From assembly GCF_002294985.1 (NCBI RefSeq), contig NZ_NSGE01000001.1, forward strand, positions 496,001 to 560,000: a stretch of 64,000 nt of DNA, read 5' to 3'. This DNA comes from Mesorhizobium sp. WSM3862 (lineage in GTDB: Bacteria > Pseudomonadota > Alphaproteobacteria > Rhizobiales > Rhizobiaceae). The notes beneath the pieces were generated by a model. It searched no databases. It saw nothing but the letters and a program-made list of their open reading frames with translations, and had not been told where the DNA came from. Shown here in pieces: positions 25,493 through 36,693 of the stretch. The position numbers and the translations under genes were made by a program. Numbering within the stretch: the stretch's first letter is position 1; each line of letters starts with the position of its first letter.

Positions 25493-28400
25493 TTACACCA
25501 GTTCCACTTCGACGACACCCGGCACCGCGCGCATGGCCGACGCGACCTGCGGCGAGATGCGATAGCGGTTGGGGAGTTCGATCTCCACCTCGCCCTGGCC
25601 GGCTTCCTTGATCAGCACGAAGCTCACCTGACCCTCGCCCTTCACGGCAAGCTGGTTGGCAAGGATGTTGATGGGCTGAGCATCGCGCACGAAGATGCGC
25701 AGCGCCTTTTGGATGCGGCTTGCTTCGTCCTCCAGCGACTGCACCGTTTGGATGCGCAGATTGATGCCCTCCGGCCGGTCTTCGGCCGAGACGGTGATCA
25801 CCACCGAACGGCCGGGCTCCAGCATGTCGCGATACTGCGCCAGGCCTTCGGAGAACAGCACCGCCTCGTACTGGCCGGTGGTGTCGGAAAACTGCACGAC
25901 GCCCATCTTGTTGCCGGTGCGGGTCTTGCGCTCTTGCTTCGTGGTGACGGTGCCGGCGAGCCGGCCGGCCGCGGCGCCGCGTTTGACCGCGGCGGAGAAT
26001 TCCGCCCAGTTCTGCACCCGCATCTTCTGCAGCGCGGCCTTGTATTCGTCGAGCGGGTGCGCCGAGAGATAGAAGCCGACCACCTGGAACTCGCGGTGCA
26101 GCCGGTCGGCGGCAAGCCATGGCTCGGCCGCCGGCAGGTTGAGCGCCTGCGATTGCGCGCCGAGCGAGGCGCCGAAAATATCCGTCTGGCCCGAGATGGC
26201 GTTCTGCTGCGCCAGCGATGCGAGCCCCATCATCCGCTCCACGCCGGCCATCATCACGGCGCGGTCGTGCCCGAAGCAGTCCAAGGCCCCCGCCATGATC
26301 AGGCTTTCGAAGACGCGCTTGCCGACGATCTTCGGATCCACGCGCTCGCAGAAATCGGCAAGGCTCTTGAACGGCCTCTCACCGCGCTTCTCGACAATGT
26401 GCTCGACCGCCGCGTCGCCGACGCCCTTGAGCGCCGCCAGCGAGTAGAAGATCTTGTTCTCGCCGACCTCGAACGGTCGGAAGCTGGTCATCACCGACGG
26501 CGCCACCACCTCGATGCCGAGGCGCAGCGCGTCCTGGCGGAAATCCGCCAGTTTGTCGGTGTTGCTCATGTCGAGCGTCATCGACGCCGCCAGGAACTCG
26601 ACCGGATAGTGCGCCTTGAGGTAGGCGGTCTGGTAGGAAACGACCGCATAAGCCGCGGCGTGCGACTTGTTGAAGCCGTAGTCGGCGAATTTCGCCAGCA
26701 GATCGAAGATGAAATCGGCCTGCGCTTTGCCGACGCCGCGCTCGACGGCGCCGGTGACGAAGCGCTCGCGCTGCTTGTCCATCTCGGCGCGGATCTTCTT
26801 GCCCATGGCGCGGCGCAGAAGATCGGCTTCGCCGAGCGAATAGCCGGCAAGCTCCTGCGCGATCTGCATCACCTGTTCCTGGTAAACGATGACGCCTTGA
26901 GTTTCCTTCACAAGGTGGTCGATCTTGGGGTGGATCGAGGCCATCTCCTCCTCGCCATGCTTTCTGGCATTGTAGGTCGGGATGTTCTCCATCGGGCCTG
27001 GGCGATAGAGCGCGACCAGCGCGATGATGTCCTCGATGCAGTCCGGCCGCATGCCGATCAGCGCCTTGCGCATGCCCGCGCTTTCAACCTGGAACACGCC
27101 GACCACCTCGCCGCGCGACAGCATGGCGTAAGTCTCGGGGTCGTCGAGCGGGATGCGGGCAAGATCGATATCCACACCGCGCCGCCGGATCAGTTTCACC
27201 GCCGTTTCCAGCACCGTCAGCGTCTTCAGGCCGAGGAAGTCGAATTTTACCAGCCCGGCCTGCTCGACATATTTCATGTTGAACTGGGTGACCGGCATGT
27301 CCGAGCGCGGATCGCGGTACATCGGCACCAATTCCGACAACGGCCGGTCGCCGATGACGATGCCGGCGGCATGCGTCGAGGCATGGCGGTAGAGGCCCTC
27401 GAGCTTCTGCGCGGTGTCGAGCAGCGTCTGCACGATCGGCTCCTTTTCCGCCTCCTCGGCGAAGCGCGGCTCGTTGGCGATGGCGTCCGCCAGCTTGACC
27501 GGGTTGGCCGGGTTCTGCGGCACCATCTTGGAGAGCTTGTCGACCTGGCCATAGGGCATCTGCAGCACGCGGCCGACGTCGCGCAGCACGGCGCGCGCCT
27601 GAAGCGTACCAAAGGTGATGATCTGCCCGACCTGGTCGCGGCCGTATTTCTGCTGGACGTAGCGGATGACCTCCTCGCGCCGGTCCTGGCAAAAGTCGAT
27701 GTCGAAGTCCGGCATCGAGACGCGGTCCGGGTTGAGGAAGCGCTCGAACAGCAGCGAGAAGCGCAGTGGGTCGATGTCGGTGATGGTGGTCGAATAGGCG
27801 ACAAGCGAGCCGGCGCCCGAACCGCGCCCCGGTCCGACCGGGATGCCTTGCGCCTTCGCCCATTTGATGAAGTCGGCAACGATCAGGAAGTAGCCCGGGA
27901 ACTTCATCTTCTCGATGATGCCGAGCTCGAATTCGAGCCGCTCGCGATATTGCTCGACCGTGTAGCCGGGCGTCGGTCCGTGCGCGGCAAGCCGCGCCTC
28001 CAGGCCCTCGCGCGCCTGGCGCGCGAGCTCGGCGGCTTCCGCCTTCTCGGCGGCGTCCTTGTCGGCGGAGTCGGCGCCGGTGAAACGCGGCAGGATCGGG
28101 CTGCGGTTCTTCGGATAATAGGAGCAGCGCATAGCGATCTCGACCGTGTTGTCGATCGCTTCCGGCAGGTCGGAGAACAGACGCGCCATCTCGGCCTGGC
28201 CGCGCAGGAAATTGTCGGGCGAAAGCCGCCGGCGATTGTCGGCGGCCACCACCGAGCCTTCGGCGATCGCAATCAGCGCGTCATGCGCCTCATAGTCTTC
28301 GCGCTTGGAGAAGAAGGCCTCGTTCGTCGCGACCAGCGGCAGTTCGTGGGTATAGGCAAGGTCGAGCGTCGACTTTTCGACCATGCGGTCATAGCCGGCG

Positions 28401-29020
28401 ACCCGTTCCAACTCGACATAGAGACGGTCGCCGAAAAGCTCTTTGAGGAACAGCAGTCGCTGTTCGGCAAGGTCGCGGCGGTCCGCCTTCAGCGCGCTGC
28501 CGATCGGGCCGCGCGGGCCGCCGGTCAGGCATAGCAGGCCATCGCAATGGCTCTCCAGCATGGCGCTGGTCATGTGCACCGGCTCGCCGGGCGGCGTTTC
28601 CAGGTAAACCTTGCTGATCAGCCGGACCAGATTGGCATAGCCGGCCTCGCTGGCGGCGATCAGCACGATCGGCGACATCTCGGGACCGTGCCGGCGGCGG
28701 TCGCGTTGGGCGTCGCTCGTTTCGCCGGAAAAGACCAGGTCGACCTGGCAGCCGATGATCGGCTGGACGCCGTCCTTGACCGCTTTCTGGGCGAATTCGA
28801 GCGCGCCGAACAGATTGTTGGTGTCGGTCACTGCGATCGCCGGCGCTTCATCCTTGACCGCGTGGCCGACGATGGCGCCGAGCTGCAGGGCGCCCTCGAG
28901 CAGCGAATAGGCTGAATGCACGCGCAGATGGATGAACCTCCGCGCAGGCGTCTCCGGCTGCGTGGCCTTCACGACAGCTTCGCGCTGCAAAGGGTCGCGT
29001 GGAAGTCGTTCATCCGCCAT
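25493..29020 (-). CDS. dnaE: DNA polymerase III alpha subunit (DnaE1)
   Basis: 1175 aa replicative C-family polymerase. In order: N-terminal PHP domain (FIHLRVHSAYSLLEGALQ near residue 30), palm with GPGRGSGAGSLVAY and the catalytic PDFDIDFCQDRREE, fingers and helix-hairpin-helix region (ALKGVGDAAVEHIV), then an OB fold (LAGTVTTKQERKTRTGNKM). The length and complete PHP domain fit the main replicative enzyme rather than the shorter error-prone DnaE2. It is alone on the minus strand, 116 bp from pccA; the ATG has no strong ribosome site. Confidence 0.97.
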   Translation of the reverse strand: MADERLPRDPLQREAVVKATQPETPARRFIHLRVHSAYSLLEGALQLGAIVGHAVKDEAPAIAVTDTNNLFGALEFAQKAVKDGVQPIIGCQVDLVFSGETSDAQRDRRRHGPEMSPIVLIAASEAGYANLVRLISKVYLETPPGEPVHMTSAMLESHCDGLLCLTGGPRGPIGSALKADRRDLAEQRLLFLKELFGDRLYVELERVAGYDRMVEKSTLDLAYTHELPLVATNEAFFSKREDYEAHDALIAIAEGSVVAADNRRRLSPDNFLRGQAEMARLFSDLPEAIDNTVEIAMRCSYYPKNRSPILPRFTGADSADKDAAEKAEAAELARQAREGLEARLAAHGPTPGYTVEQYRERLEFELGIIEKMKFPGYFLIVADFIKWAKAQGIPVGPGRGSGAGSLVAYSTTITDIDPLRFSLLFERFLNPDRVSMPDFDIDFCQDRREEVIRYVQQKYGRDQVGQIITFGTLQARAVLRDVGRVLQMPYGQVDKLSKMVPQNPANPVKLADAIANEPRFAEEAEKEPIVQTLLDTAQKLEGLYRHASTHAAGIVIGDRPLSELVPMYRDPRSDMPVTQFNMKYVEQAGLVKFDFLGLKTLTVLETAVKLIRRRGVDIDLARIPLDDPETYAMLSRGEVVGVFQVESAGMRKALIGMRPDCIEDIIALVALYRPGPMENIPTYNARKHGEEEMASIHPKIDHLVKETQGVIVYQEQVMQIAQELAGYSLGEADLLRRAMGKKIRAEMDKQRERFVTGAVERGVGKAQADFIFDLLAKFADYGFNKSHAAAYAVVSYQTAYLKAHYPVEFLAASMTLDMSNTDKLADFRQDALRLGIEVVAPSVMTSFRPFEVGENKIFYSLAALKGVGDAAVEHIVEKRGERPFKSLADFCERVDPKIVGKRVFESLIMAGALDCFGHDRAVMMAGVERMMGLASLAQQNAISGQTDIFGASLGAQSQALNLPAAEPWLAADRLHREFQVVGFYLSAHPLDEYKAALQKMRVQNWAEFSAAVKRGAAAGRLAGTVTTKQERKTRTGNKMGVVQFSDTTGQYEAVLFSEGLAQYRDMLEPGRSVVITVSAEDRPEGINLRIQTVQSLEDEASRIQKALRIFVRDAQPINILANQLAVKGEGQVSFVLIKEAGQGEVEIELPNRYRISPQVASAMRAVPGVVEVELV

Positions 29021-29136
29021 GTTTTTTCGCGCTATCTCAAGGACTCATCCGTGCAGATGTATTGTCCCGGACGCCGCGATGCCAGTCCAGTACAATCGAC
29101 CGCGAACCACAAGGTTGCGGCCTATGTCGCCCTGGC

Positions 29137-31149
<2,013 letters not shown>

Positions 31150-31415
31150 TCGGATGTCGTTCCTCCGGCGAAGCGGTCCAGTTCTATGGACAATCCCGAC
31201 GCGCCTCAAGTGTCTCCAACCCCTGCCCTTCGGCACTCGATGCTTTTGCAGAAACGGCGTCGAAAAACGTCGCAACAGACGTTGGCCGCCACCTTCGAAC
31301 CCGGTAAGGTGGTGGCGAGCGCAAGAAAATGGCAGGCGGTATTCGCCTCGCCGGGCAGGCTCGGCGGCCTGCCATAAAGCTGAGACTTTTAAGATTGCCT
31401 TGGGAGGAATGCCTC

Positions 31416-32543
31416 ATGAAAACGCGTGCCGCAGTTGCCGTTGGTGCCGGAAAGCCGCTGGAGATCATGGAGGTAGACCTTGAGGGGCCGCGCGAGGGCG
31501 AGGTGCTGATCGAGGTCAAGGCGACCGGCATCTGCCACACCGACGAGTTCACGCTCTCGGGCGCCGATCCGGAAGGCATCTTTCCGGCGATCCTCGGCCA
31601 TGAGGGCGCCGGCATCGTCGTCGATGTCGGCAAGGGCGTCACCTCGGTCAGGAAGGGCGACCATGTCATCCCGCTCTACACGCCCGAATGCCGGCAGTGC
31701 CCGTCCTGCCTGTCGCGCAAGACCAATCTGTGCACCGCCATCCGCGCCACGCAGGGCCAAGGCCTGATGCCCGACGGCACCTCGCGTTTTTCGGTCGGCG
31801 GCGAGAAGCTGTTCCACTATATGGGCTGCTCGACCTTCTCCAACTTCACCGTGCTGCCGGAGATCGCGGTCGCCAAGGTCAATCCCGACGCCCCCTTCGA
31901 CAAGATCTGCTATATCGGCTGCGGCGTGACCACCGGCATCGGCGCCGTCATCAACACGGCCAAGGTCGAGCAGGGCGCCACCGCGGTCGTCTTCGGCCTC
32001 GGCGGCATTGGCCTCAACGTCATCCAGGGCCTTCGCCTGGCCGGCGCCGACATGATCATCGGCGTCGACTTGAACAACGACAAGAAGGCCTGGGGCGAGA
32101 AGTTCGGCATGACGCATTTTGTCAATCCGCAGGAGATCGACGGCGACATCGTGCCTTACCTAGTCAACCTGACCAAGCGCGGCGCCGACCAGATCGGCGG
32201 CGCCGACTACACCTTCGACTGCACCGGCAACACCAAGGTGATGCGCCAGGCGCTCGAGGCCTCGCATCGCGGCTGGGGCAAGTCGGTCATCATTGGCGTT
32301 GCCGGCGCCGGCCAGGAGATTGCGACGCGGCCCTTCCAACTGGTCACCGGCCGCACCTGGATGGGCACCGCCTTTGGCGGCGCGCGCGGCCGCACCGACG
32401 TGCCGAAGATCGTCGACTGGTACATGGAGGGCAAGATCCAGATCGATCCGATGATCACCCATACGCTGACGCTCGACGACATCAACAAGGGTTTTGACCT
32501 CATGCATGAGGGCAAGTCGATCCGCAGCGTCGTGGTTTACTGA
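31416..32543 (+). CDS. frmA: S-(hydroxymethyl)glutathione dehydrogenase (class III ADH)
   Basis: 375 aa, the normal length for class III zinc alcohol dehydrogenase. The catalytic zinc site is GICHTDEF with GHEGAG; structural zinc cysteines sit in [15 protein letters not shown]; the NAD-binding loop is [10 protein letters not shown]. It oxidises the glutathione adduct of formaldehyde and also reduces S-nitrosoglutathione. GGGAGGAA precedes the ATG at 31416. The gfa gene follows 67 bp downstream, completing the entry half of the glutathione formaldehyde pathway. adhC, flhA and gfd are synonyms in use. Confidence 0.96.
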   Translation: MKTRAAVAVGAGKPLEIMEVDLEGPREGEVLIEVKATGICHTDEFTLSGADPEGIFPAILGHEGAGIVVDVGKGVTSVRKGDHVIPLYTPECRQCPSCLSRKTNLCTAIRATQGQGLMPDGTSRFSVGGEKLFHYMGCSTFSNFTVLPEIAVAKVNPDAPFDKICYIGCGVTTGIGAVINTAKVEQGATAVVFGLGGIGLNVIQGLRLAGADMIIGVDLNNDKKAWGEKFGMTHFVNPQEIDGDIVPYLVNLTKRGADQIGGADYTFDCTGNTKVMRQALEASHRGWGKSVIIGVAGAGQEIATRPFQLVTGRTWMGTAFGGARGRTDVPKIVDWYMEGKIQIDPMITHTLTLDDINKGFDLMHEGKSIRSVVVY

Positions 32544-32610
32544 AGCAATGCCGCATCGGTCGTGGGCTGGAGCCCGCAACCTTTGCGGCTCAACATGGGA
32601 GGAAGGACGA

Positions 32611-33180
32611 ATGGCGGAAAAATTGCATCCGAAGATCGACAACGGGCTGCCGAAGGAAAGTGCTGCCTTTTCCGGCGGGACGCTGGTCTGTCTCTGCACC
32701 AGCAATCCGGTGAAGGTGAAGGTCAAGGGCCAGATCGCCCACAACCATGCCTGCGGCTGCACCAAATGCTGGAAGCCGGAGGGGGCGGTGTTCTCGGTCG
32801 TGGCCGTTGCCGGCACCGGCGACGTCACTGTCACTGAGAATGGCGACAAGCTGAAGGTGGTCGACCCGGCAGCGCTGATCCAGCGCCATGCCTGCACCAG
32901 CTGCGGCGTGCACATGTACGGCCCGGTCGAGCGCGACCATCCCTTCAAGGGTCTGTCCTTCATCCATCCCGAGCGTTTCGAGGAGGACGGCTGGTCGCCG
33001 CCCGGCTTTGCCGCCTTTGTCTCCTCCATCATCGAAGCCGGCGTCGACCCGAGCCGCATGGACGGCATCCGCGGCCAGCTGAAGTCGATCGGGCTCGAAC
33101 CCTATGACTGCCTCAACCCCGCCCTGATGGACTACATCGCCACCTGGACGGCGAAGAAGTCGGGAGCCTTGGCGGCCTGA
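32611..33180 (+). CDS. gfa: S-(hydroxymethyl)glutathione synthase (Gfa)
   Basis: 189 aa CENP-V/GFA-fold zinc protein. The cysteine sets are [24 protein letters not shown] and [12 protein letters not shown], which bind the two zincs of the family. Gfa is assigned to condensation of formaldehyde with glutathione, although its catalytic role has been questioned in the literature. GGAGGAAGG precedes the ATG. It is in one transcription unit with the dehydrogenase, and a strong hairpin follows the stop. Confidence 0.95.
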   Translation: MAEKLHPKIDNGLPKESAAFSGGTLVCLCTSNPVKVKVKGQIAHNHACGCTKCWKPEGAVFSVVAVAGTGDVTVTENGDKLKVVDPAALIQRHACTSCGVHMYGPVERDHPFKGLSFIHPERFEEDGWSPPGFAAFVSSIIEAGVDPSRMDGIRGQLKSIGLEPYDCLNPALMDYIATWTAKKSGALAA

Positions 33181-33199
33181 CAATTGCGGGATTTCTGGT

Positions 33200-33225
33200 A
33201 AAGGGCCGGCCAACGCCGGCCCTTT
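33200..33225 (+). terminator. Hairpin after gfa
   Basis: AAAGGGCCGGC (33200-33210), loop CAAC, GCCGGCCCTTT (33215-33225): a perfect 11-bp stem 20 nt past the gfa stop. A long T-run is lacking (GCACATTT follows), so it may be an inefficient terminator or an mRNA 3'-end stabiliser. It lies 18 nt before the next gene. Confidence 0.55.
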
Positions 33226-33242
33226 GCACATTTGGAGAGACG

Positions 33243-33710
33243 ATGCCAGCACCCATCATCTATGTCGATGCCGATGCCTGTCCGGTGAAGGCCGAGGTCG
33301 AGAAGGTGGCGGAGCGGCACGGCGTCGTGGTTACCTATGTCTCCAATGGCGGCCTGCGCCCGTCGCGCGATCCGATGATCCGCAATGTCGTCGTCTCCAA
33401 GGGCGCGGATGCCGCGGACGACTGGATCGTCGAGAACGCCAAACCCAACGATGTCGTGGTGACGGCCGATATCCCGCTTGCCGCGCGCACGGTGGCGCTC
33501 GGCGCGCATGTGCTGGGACCTACGGGCCGTCCCTTCACGCACGAGACCATCGGCATGGCGGTGGCGATGCGGGATTTGAAGCAGCATCTGCGCGAGACCG
33601 GCGAAAGCCGCGGCTTCAACGCCGCCTTCACGGCGAAGGACAGGTCAAACTTTCTCGGCGAGCTCGACCGCATCTTGCGGCGGGCGCTCAAATCCGCCAC
33701 ACCCGGCTGA
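33243..33710 (+). CDS. UPF0178 family protein (YaiI/YqxD, DUF188)
   Basis: 155 aa with the family signature at the N-terminus, IIYVDADACPVKAEVEKVA, and the central ADDWIVENAKPNDVVVTADIPLA and GPTGRPFTHETIG. The fold is PIN-like with conserved aspartates, so nuclease activity has been proposed but not shown. GGAGAG lies upstream of the ATG. Confidence 0.93.
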   Translation: MPAPIIYVDADACPVKAEVEKVAERHGVVVTYVSNGGLRPSRDPMIRNVVVSKGADAADDWIVENAKPNDVVVTADIPLAARTVALGAHVLGPTGRPFTHETIGMAVAMRDLKQHLRETGESRGFNAAFTAKDRSNFLGELDRILRRALKSATPG

Positions 33711-33734
33711 CCCGAAGCCCTTTGAGAACCGGCC

Positions 33735-34412
33735 ATGGGCGACGACATATCCCTCAACACGCCGATCCACCGGCACGTGCAGTTCGCTTTGGCTGCGGCC
33801 ATCGGCATTGTCGCGCTGCTTCTCGCCCTGATGCTGGGGGCGCCGCTGCCCTACTCCATCGGGGCCAACCTCTTCTTCGCCGCTTACACTCTTCTGGTGC
33901 TGGTCGCGATGCCGAGGCTCACCGGCCGTTACCTGAGCAAGAACGCGCGTGCCACGGACCTGCCGGTGCTGCTGATTTTTGCGGTCACGCTCCTGGTCGT
34001 CGGCCTCGCCATCGGCTCGCTGTTTCAGCTCATCAACCAAAAGGCTGCCGCGCATCCGCTGGAGGTTCTGTTCGCGATGCTGTCGATCCCGCTTGGCTGG
34101 TTCACAATCCATGCCATGGCGGCGCTGCATTATGCGCATGTCTACTGGATGGACGGCGACGAGATCGACGAGAAAACCAGGAAGAAGAATCCGGTCGGCG
34201 GCCTCGATTTTCCCGGCGGCAAACGCCCGGAAGGCTGGGATTTCCTGTATTTCGCGACCGTCATCGGCATGACTGCGCAAACCGCCGACACTGGGATAAC
34301 GACCTCGCGCATGCGCCAGGTCGTGCTCGTCCATTCGATCCTGAGCTTTTTCTTTAACACGGTGATCGTCGCCGCCGCGGTCAATCTCGCGGTCAGCCTG
34401 GGCAGTCCATAA
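33735..34412 (+). CDS. DUF1345 membrane protein
   Basis: 225 aa with five to six transmembrane helices and the family's conserved loop HYAHVYW followed by GLDFPGG-KRPEGWDFLYFA and a C-terminal SFFFNTVIVAAAVNLA. The function is unknown. It starts 24 nt after the UPF0178 gene and could be co-transcribed with it. Confidence 0.85.
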   Translation: MGDDISLNTPIHRHVQFALAAAIGIVALLLALMLGAPLPYSIGANLFFAAYTLLVLVAMPRLTGRYLSKNARATDLPVLLIFAVTLLVVGLAIGSLFQLINQKAAAHPLEVLFAMLSIPLGWFTIHAMAALHYAHVYWMDGDEIDEKTRKKNPVGGLDFPGGKRPEGWDFLYFATVIGMTAQTADTGITTSRMRQVVLVHSILSFFFNTVIVAAAVNLAVSLGSP

Positions 34413-34515
34413 TAAATCCGTGATCGGATGAAACAACGCTTGGGCCGGAGACGTATTGGGAGGAGAACAAGGCTCTGAGAGGCCGCAGACGAGCGAGCCG
34501 GGAGGACATCCAGAT

Positions 34516-35397
34516 ATGGAGACCGTCGCCAGAAGCGAACCCTCCACCGAGGTAGAAGCATCCACGCCGAAGGACCCGACGCTGATTTACCGGCAATCGG
34601 GCTGGACGCGCCTGACCCATTGGCTCTGGGCGTTCTCGCTGTTCTTCATGCTGCTTTCGGGCCTGCAGATCTTCAACGCGCGCCCGCAACTCTACATCGG
34701 CAAGGAATCGGGCTTCCAATACAACAATACGATCCTCGAGATCGGCGCCGAAAACACAGACGGCGGACCGCGCGGCTTTGCCAAAATCTTCGGGCATCGC
34801 TTCGACACCACCGGCGTGCTCGGCTGGTCCGGCCCTCCCGGACAGGAAACGCCGCGCGCCTTTCCGTCCTGGGCGACGATCCCGTCCTACTACGACCTCG
34901 GCACGGCCCGCGTCGTGCATTTCTTCTTCGCCTGGGTGCTGAGCGCAACCCTGCTCCTTTGGCTGATCGCGAGCCTGATCAACGGCCATATCCGCCGCGA
35001 TCTTGCCCCTCGCCTGGATGACTTGCGCAAGCTGCCGCGCGACATCGTCGACCATGCGAGGCTGAAATTCCACCATGCGCGCGAATACAACACGCTGCAG
35101 AAAATGGCCTATGGCGGCGTGCTCTTCGTGCTGTTGCCGCTGATGATCATCACCGGGCTTGCGATGTCGCCGAGCATGAACTCGGTGCTTCCCTGGCTCA
35201 ATGAAATCCTGGGCGGCCGGCAGACGGCTCGCACCATCCACTTCATTGTCATGGTGCTGCTCGTGCTCTTCTTCGTCGTCCATATGCTGATGATCGTGGC
35301 TGCCGGCCCGATCAACGAGCTGCGCTCGATCATCACCGGCTGGTACCGCACCGACCCGCCCGCAAAGCACGACCAGGCAACCGAGAGGAGCGCCTGA
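34516..35397 (+). CDS. Cytochrome b561-type membrane subunit
   Basis: 293 aa. Four transmembrane helices carry histidines that fit b-heme ligation: LTHWLWAFSLFFM (His35), VVHFFFAWVLSATLLLWL, and IHFIVMVLLVLFFVVHMLMI with two. A long loop separates helices 1 and 2. The family (DUF4405/Ni-hydrogenase b-type) passes electrons between quinone and a periplasmic partner. The start at 34516 has GGAGGA ten bases upstream; a TTG 60 bases earlier is possible. The molybdopterin partner gene begins 1 nt after its stop. Confidence 0.87.
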   Translation: METVARSEPSTEVEASTPKDPTLIYRQSGWTRLTHWLWAFSLFFMLLSGLQIFNARPQLYIGKESGFQYNNTILEIGAENTDGGPRGFAKIFGHRFDTTGVLGWSGPPGQETPRAFPSWATIPSYYDLGTARVVHFFFAWVLSATLLLWLIASLINGHIRRDLAPRLDDLRKLPRDIVDHARLKFHHAREYNTLQKMAYGGVLFVLLPLMIITGLAMSPSMNSVLPWLNEILGGRQTARTIHFIVMVLLVLFFVVHMLMIVAAGPINELRSIITGWYRTDPPAKHDQATERSA

Positions 35398-35398
35398 C

Positions 35399-36190
35399 AT
35401 GGCAAAATTCCAGATTAGCCGCCGGAAGTTCTTAACCTCCGCCAGCCTCGGTCTGTCAGGCATCGCGCTGTCGGGCTGCGATGCCTTCGACAGCGGTCTG
35501 GGCGTCGGCAGCGGGCTGCGCAGCTTCCTCGAAAACGCCAACGGGCTGACATACCGCGCACAGCGCCTGCTTGCCGGCCGGGACGCGCTGGCACCGGAAT
35601 TCAGCGAGGCCGACATCCGCCAGCCGCAGCGGCCGAACGGCGTCACCGCGCCTGACGACGACACCTATAAGGTTCTTCTCGCCAACAATTTCGCCGACTG
35701 GCGCCTGGAGGTGACCGGCCTCGTCGAAAAACCACTGTCGCTCACCCGCGAGCAGTTGCAGAACATGCCGAGCCGCACCCAGATCACCCGCCACGACTGC
35801 GTTGAAGGCTGGAGCTGCATCGCCAAATGGACCGGCACACCTTTGTCGCTGGTGCTCGATCAGGCCATCGTCAAGCCGCAGGCGCGCTACGTCATGTTCC
35901 ATTGCCTCGACACGATCGAGCAAAGCCTGTCTGGCGACATCAAATATTACGGCAGCATCGACCTGATCGATGCCCGCCATCCGCAAACGATCCTGGCCTA
36001 CGGCTTGAACGGCAAGCCGCTGCCGGTCGAGAACGGCGCGCCGCTGCGGGTGCGGGTCGAGCGCCAGCTCGGCTACAAGATGCCGAAATATCTCTACAAG
36101 ATCGAGCTGGTCGACGGCTTCGCCAATGTCGGCGGCGGTCGCGGCGGCTATTGGGAAGACAATGGCTACGACTGGTATGCCGGTATTTGA
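35399..36190 (+). CDS. Exported molybdopterin-dependent oxidoreductase (sulfite oxidase fold, MsrP-like)
   Basis: 263 aa. The twin-arginine signal reads ISRRKFLTSASLGLSGIAL; LSGC just after it could also be a lipobox (Cys27). The sulfite-oxidase-type molybdopterin domain follows, with the Mo-ligand cysteine in ITRHDCVEGWSC (Cys134) and PLRVRVERQLGYKMPKYL near the end. Related MsrP/YedY proteins repair oxidised methionine in the periplasm using electrons from a heme membrane partner. The cytochrome b561 gene upstream is the likely electron donor. The substrate is not certain. Confidence 0.88.
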   Translation: MAKFQISRRKFLTSASLGLSGIALSGCDAFDSGLGVGSGLRSFLENANGLTYRAQRLLAGRDALAPEFSEADIRQPQRPNGVTAPDDDTYKVLLANNFADWRLEVTGLVEKPLSLTREQLQNMPSRTQITRHDCVEGWSCIAKWTGTPLSLVLDQAIVKPQARYVMFHCLDTIEQSLSGDIKYYGSIDLIDARHPQTILAYGLNGKPLPVENGAPLRVRVERQLGYKMPKYLYKIELVDGFANVGGGRGGYWEDNGYDWYAGI

Positions 36191-36318
36191 TGGCGCTTCG
36201 CCTGCAGGCCGAGCACGATCTTGCGTCAGCCGAGTTCAACGCGATTGAGAAAAGCCTCACGGCGACAATCGGCCATTCCAACATCATCCTTTGCAAGACG
36301 ATGGCCTCGGGCGACTAG
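36190..36318 (+). CDS. Possible 42-aa ORF coupled to the oxidoreductase gene
   Basis: Its ATG shares one base with the stop of the upstream gene (TGATG), the pattern of translational coupling. The product begins MALRLQAEHDLASAEFNAIE and has no motif or membrane segment that I recognise. There is no separate ribosome site. It may be real but could be chance. Confidence 0.25.
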   Translation: MALRLQAEHDLASAEFNAIEKSLTATIGHSNIILCKTMASGD

Positions 36319-36464
36319 GCCGCCTTGCTGGGCCGCCGTTCAGACCAGATCGGGTGTTGTCATCGGCGTCGGCTGCCGAGAGATATGTCGCTGGGAGGTG
36401 ACAAGGTGTCGCCGACGGGCTATGGATGGCGCGTCGAGGGCTCAGGTGACTGAGTCCTACCTGT

Positions 36465-36690
36465 TTGCGGGAGAGAACAGCGCAAGCTGTCGCCGAAGGG
36501 GAAATCGCCCGAAATCTCTCAGGCAAAAGAACCGTGGACGGGAAAGACAACTCTGGAAAGTCGGGAATCTTCCCGCGCCGAAGGTGTAAGCGCTGCCGAC
36601 AGAGTTACGGGGCGCGAGTCTCTCAGGCTTCAGACAGAGGGGCACGGACTGGACCGCCAATGGCGGTCGATTGCGTGCGACTCTGGAGAA
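36465..36690 (+). promoter_or_regulatory. Tandem glycine riboswitch (gcvT element)
   Basis: Two glycine aptamers in a row. The first (about 36465-36560) has GGGAGAG, GCCGAAGGGG, the conserved CTCTCAGGCAAAAGAACCG and the closing ACTCTGGAAAG. The second (about 36565-36690) has GCGCCGAAGGTGTAA, TCTCTCAGGCTTCAGACAGAG and GACTCTGGAGA. The second aptamer carries a long variable hairpin (GACCGCC/GGCGGTC, 36652-36668). It ends 4 nt before the gcvT ATG, so it could act on translation initiation. It should turn on glycine cleavage when glycine is abundant. Confidence 0.95.
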
Positions 36691-36693
36691 GAC

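Noticed and set aside
24015..26120. 701-codon extension of the GT2 gene into dnaE
   Set aside because: The first 295 codons overlap dnaE in another frame and have no homology; the GT2 start at 25235 has a ribosome site.
25367..28534. Plus-strand open frame of more than 1000 codons antisense to dnaE
   Set aside because: Composition typical of an antisense shadow (His/Arg/Asp/Val-rich, no motif); dnaE is unambiguous.
36221..36589. Plus-strand open frame across the glycine riboswitch
   Set aside because: Covers a structured RNA element; product is Arg-rich with no motif.
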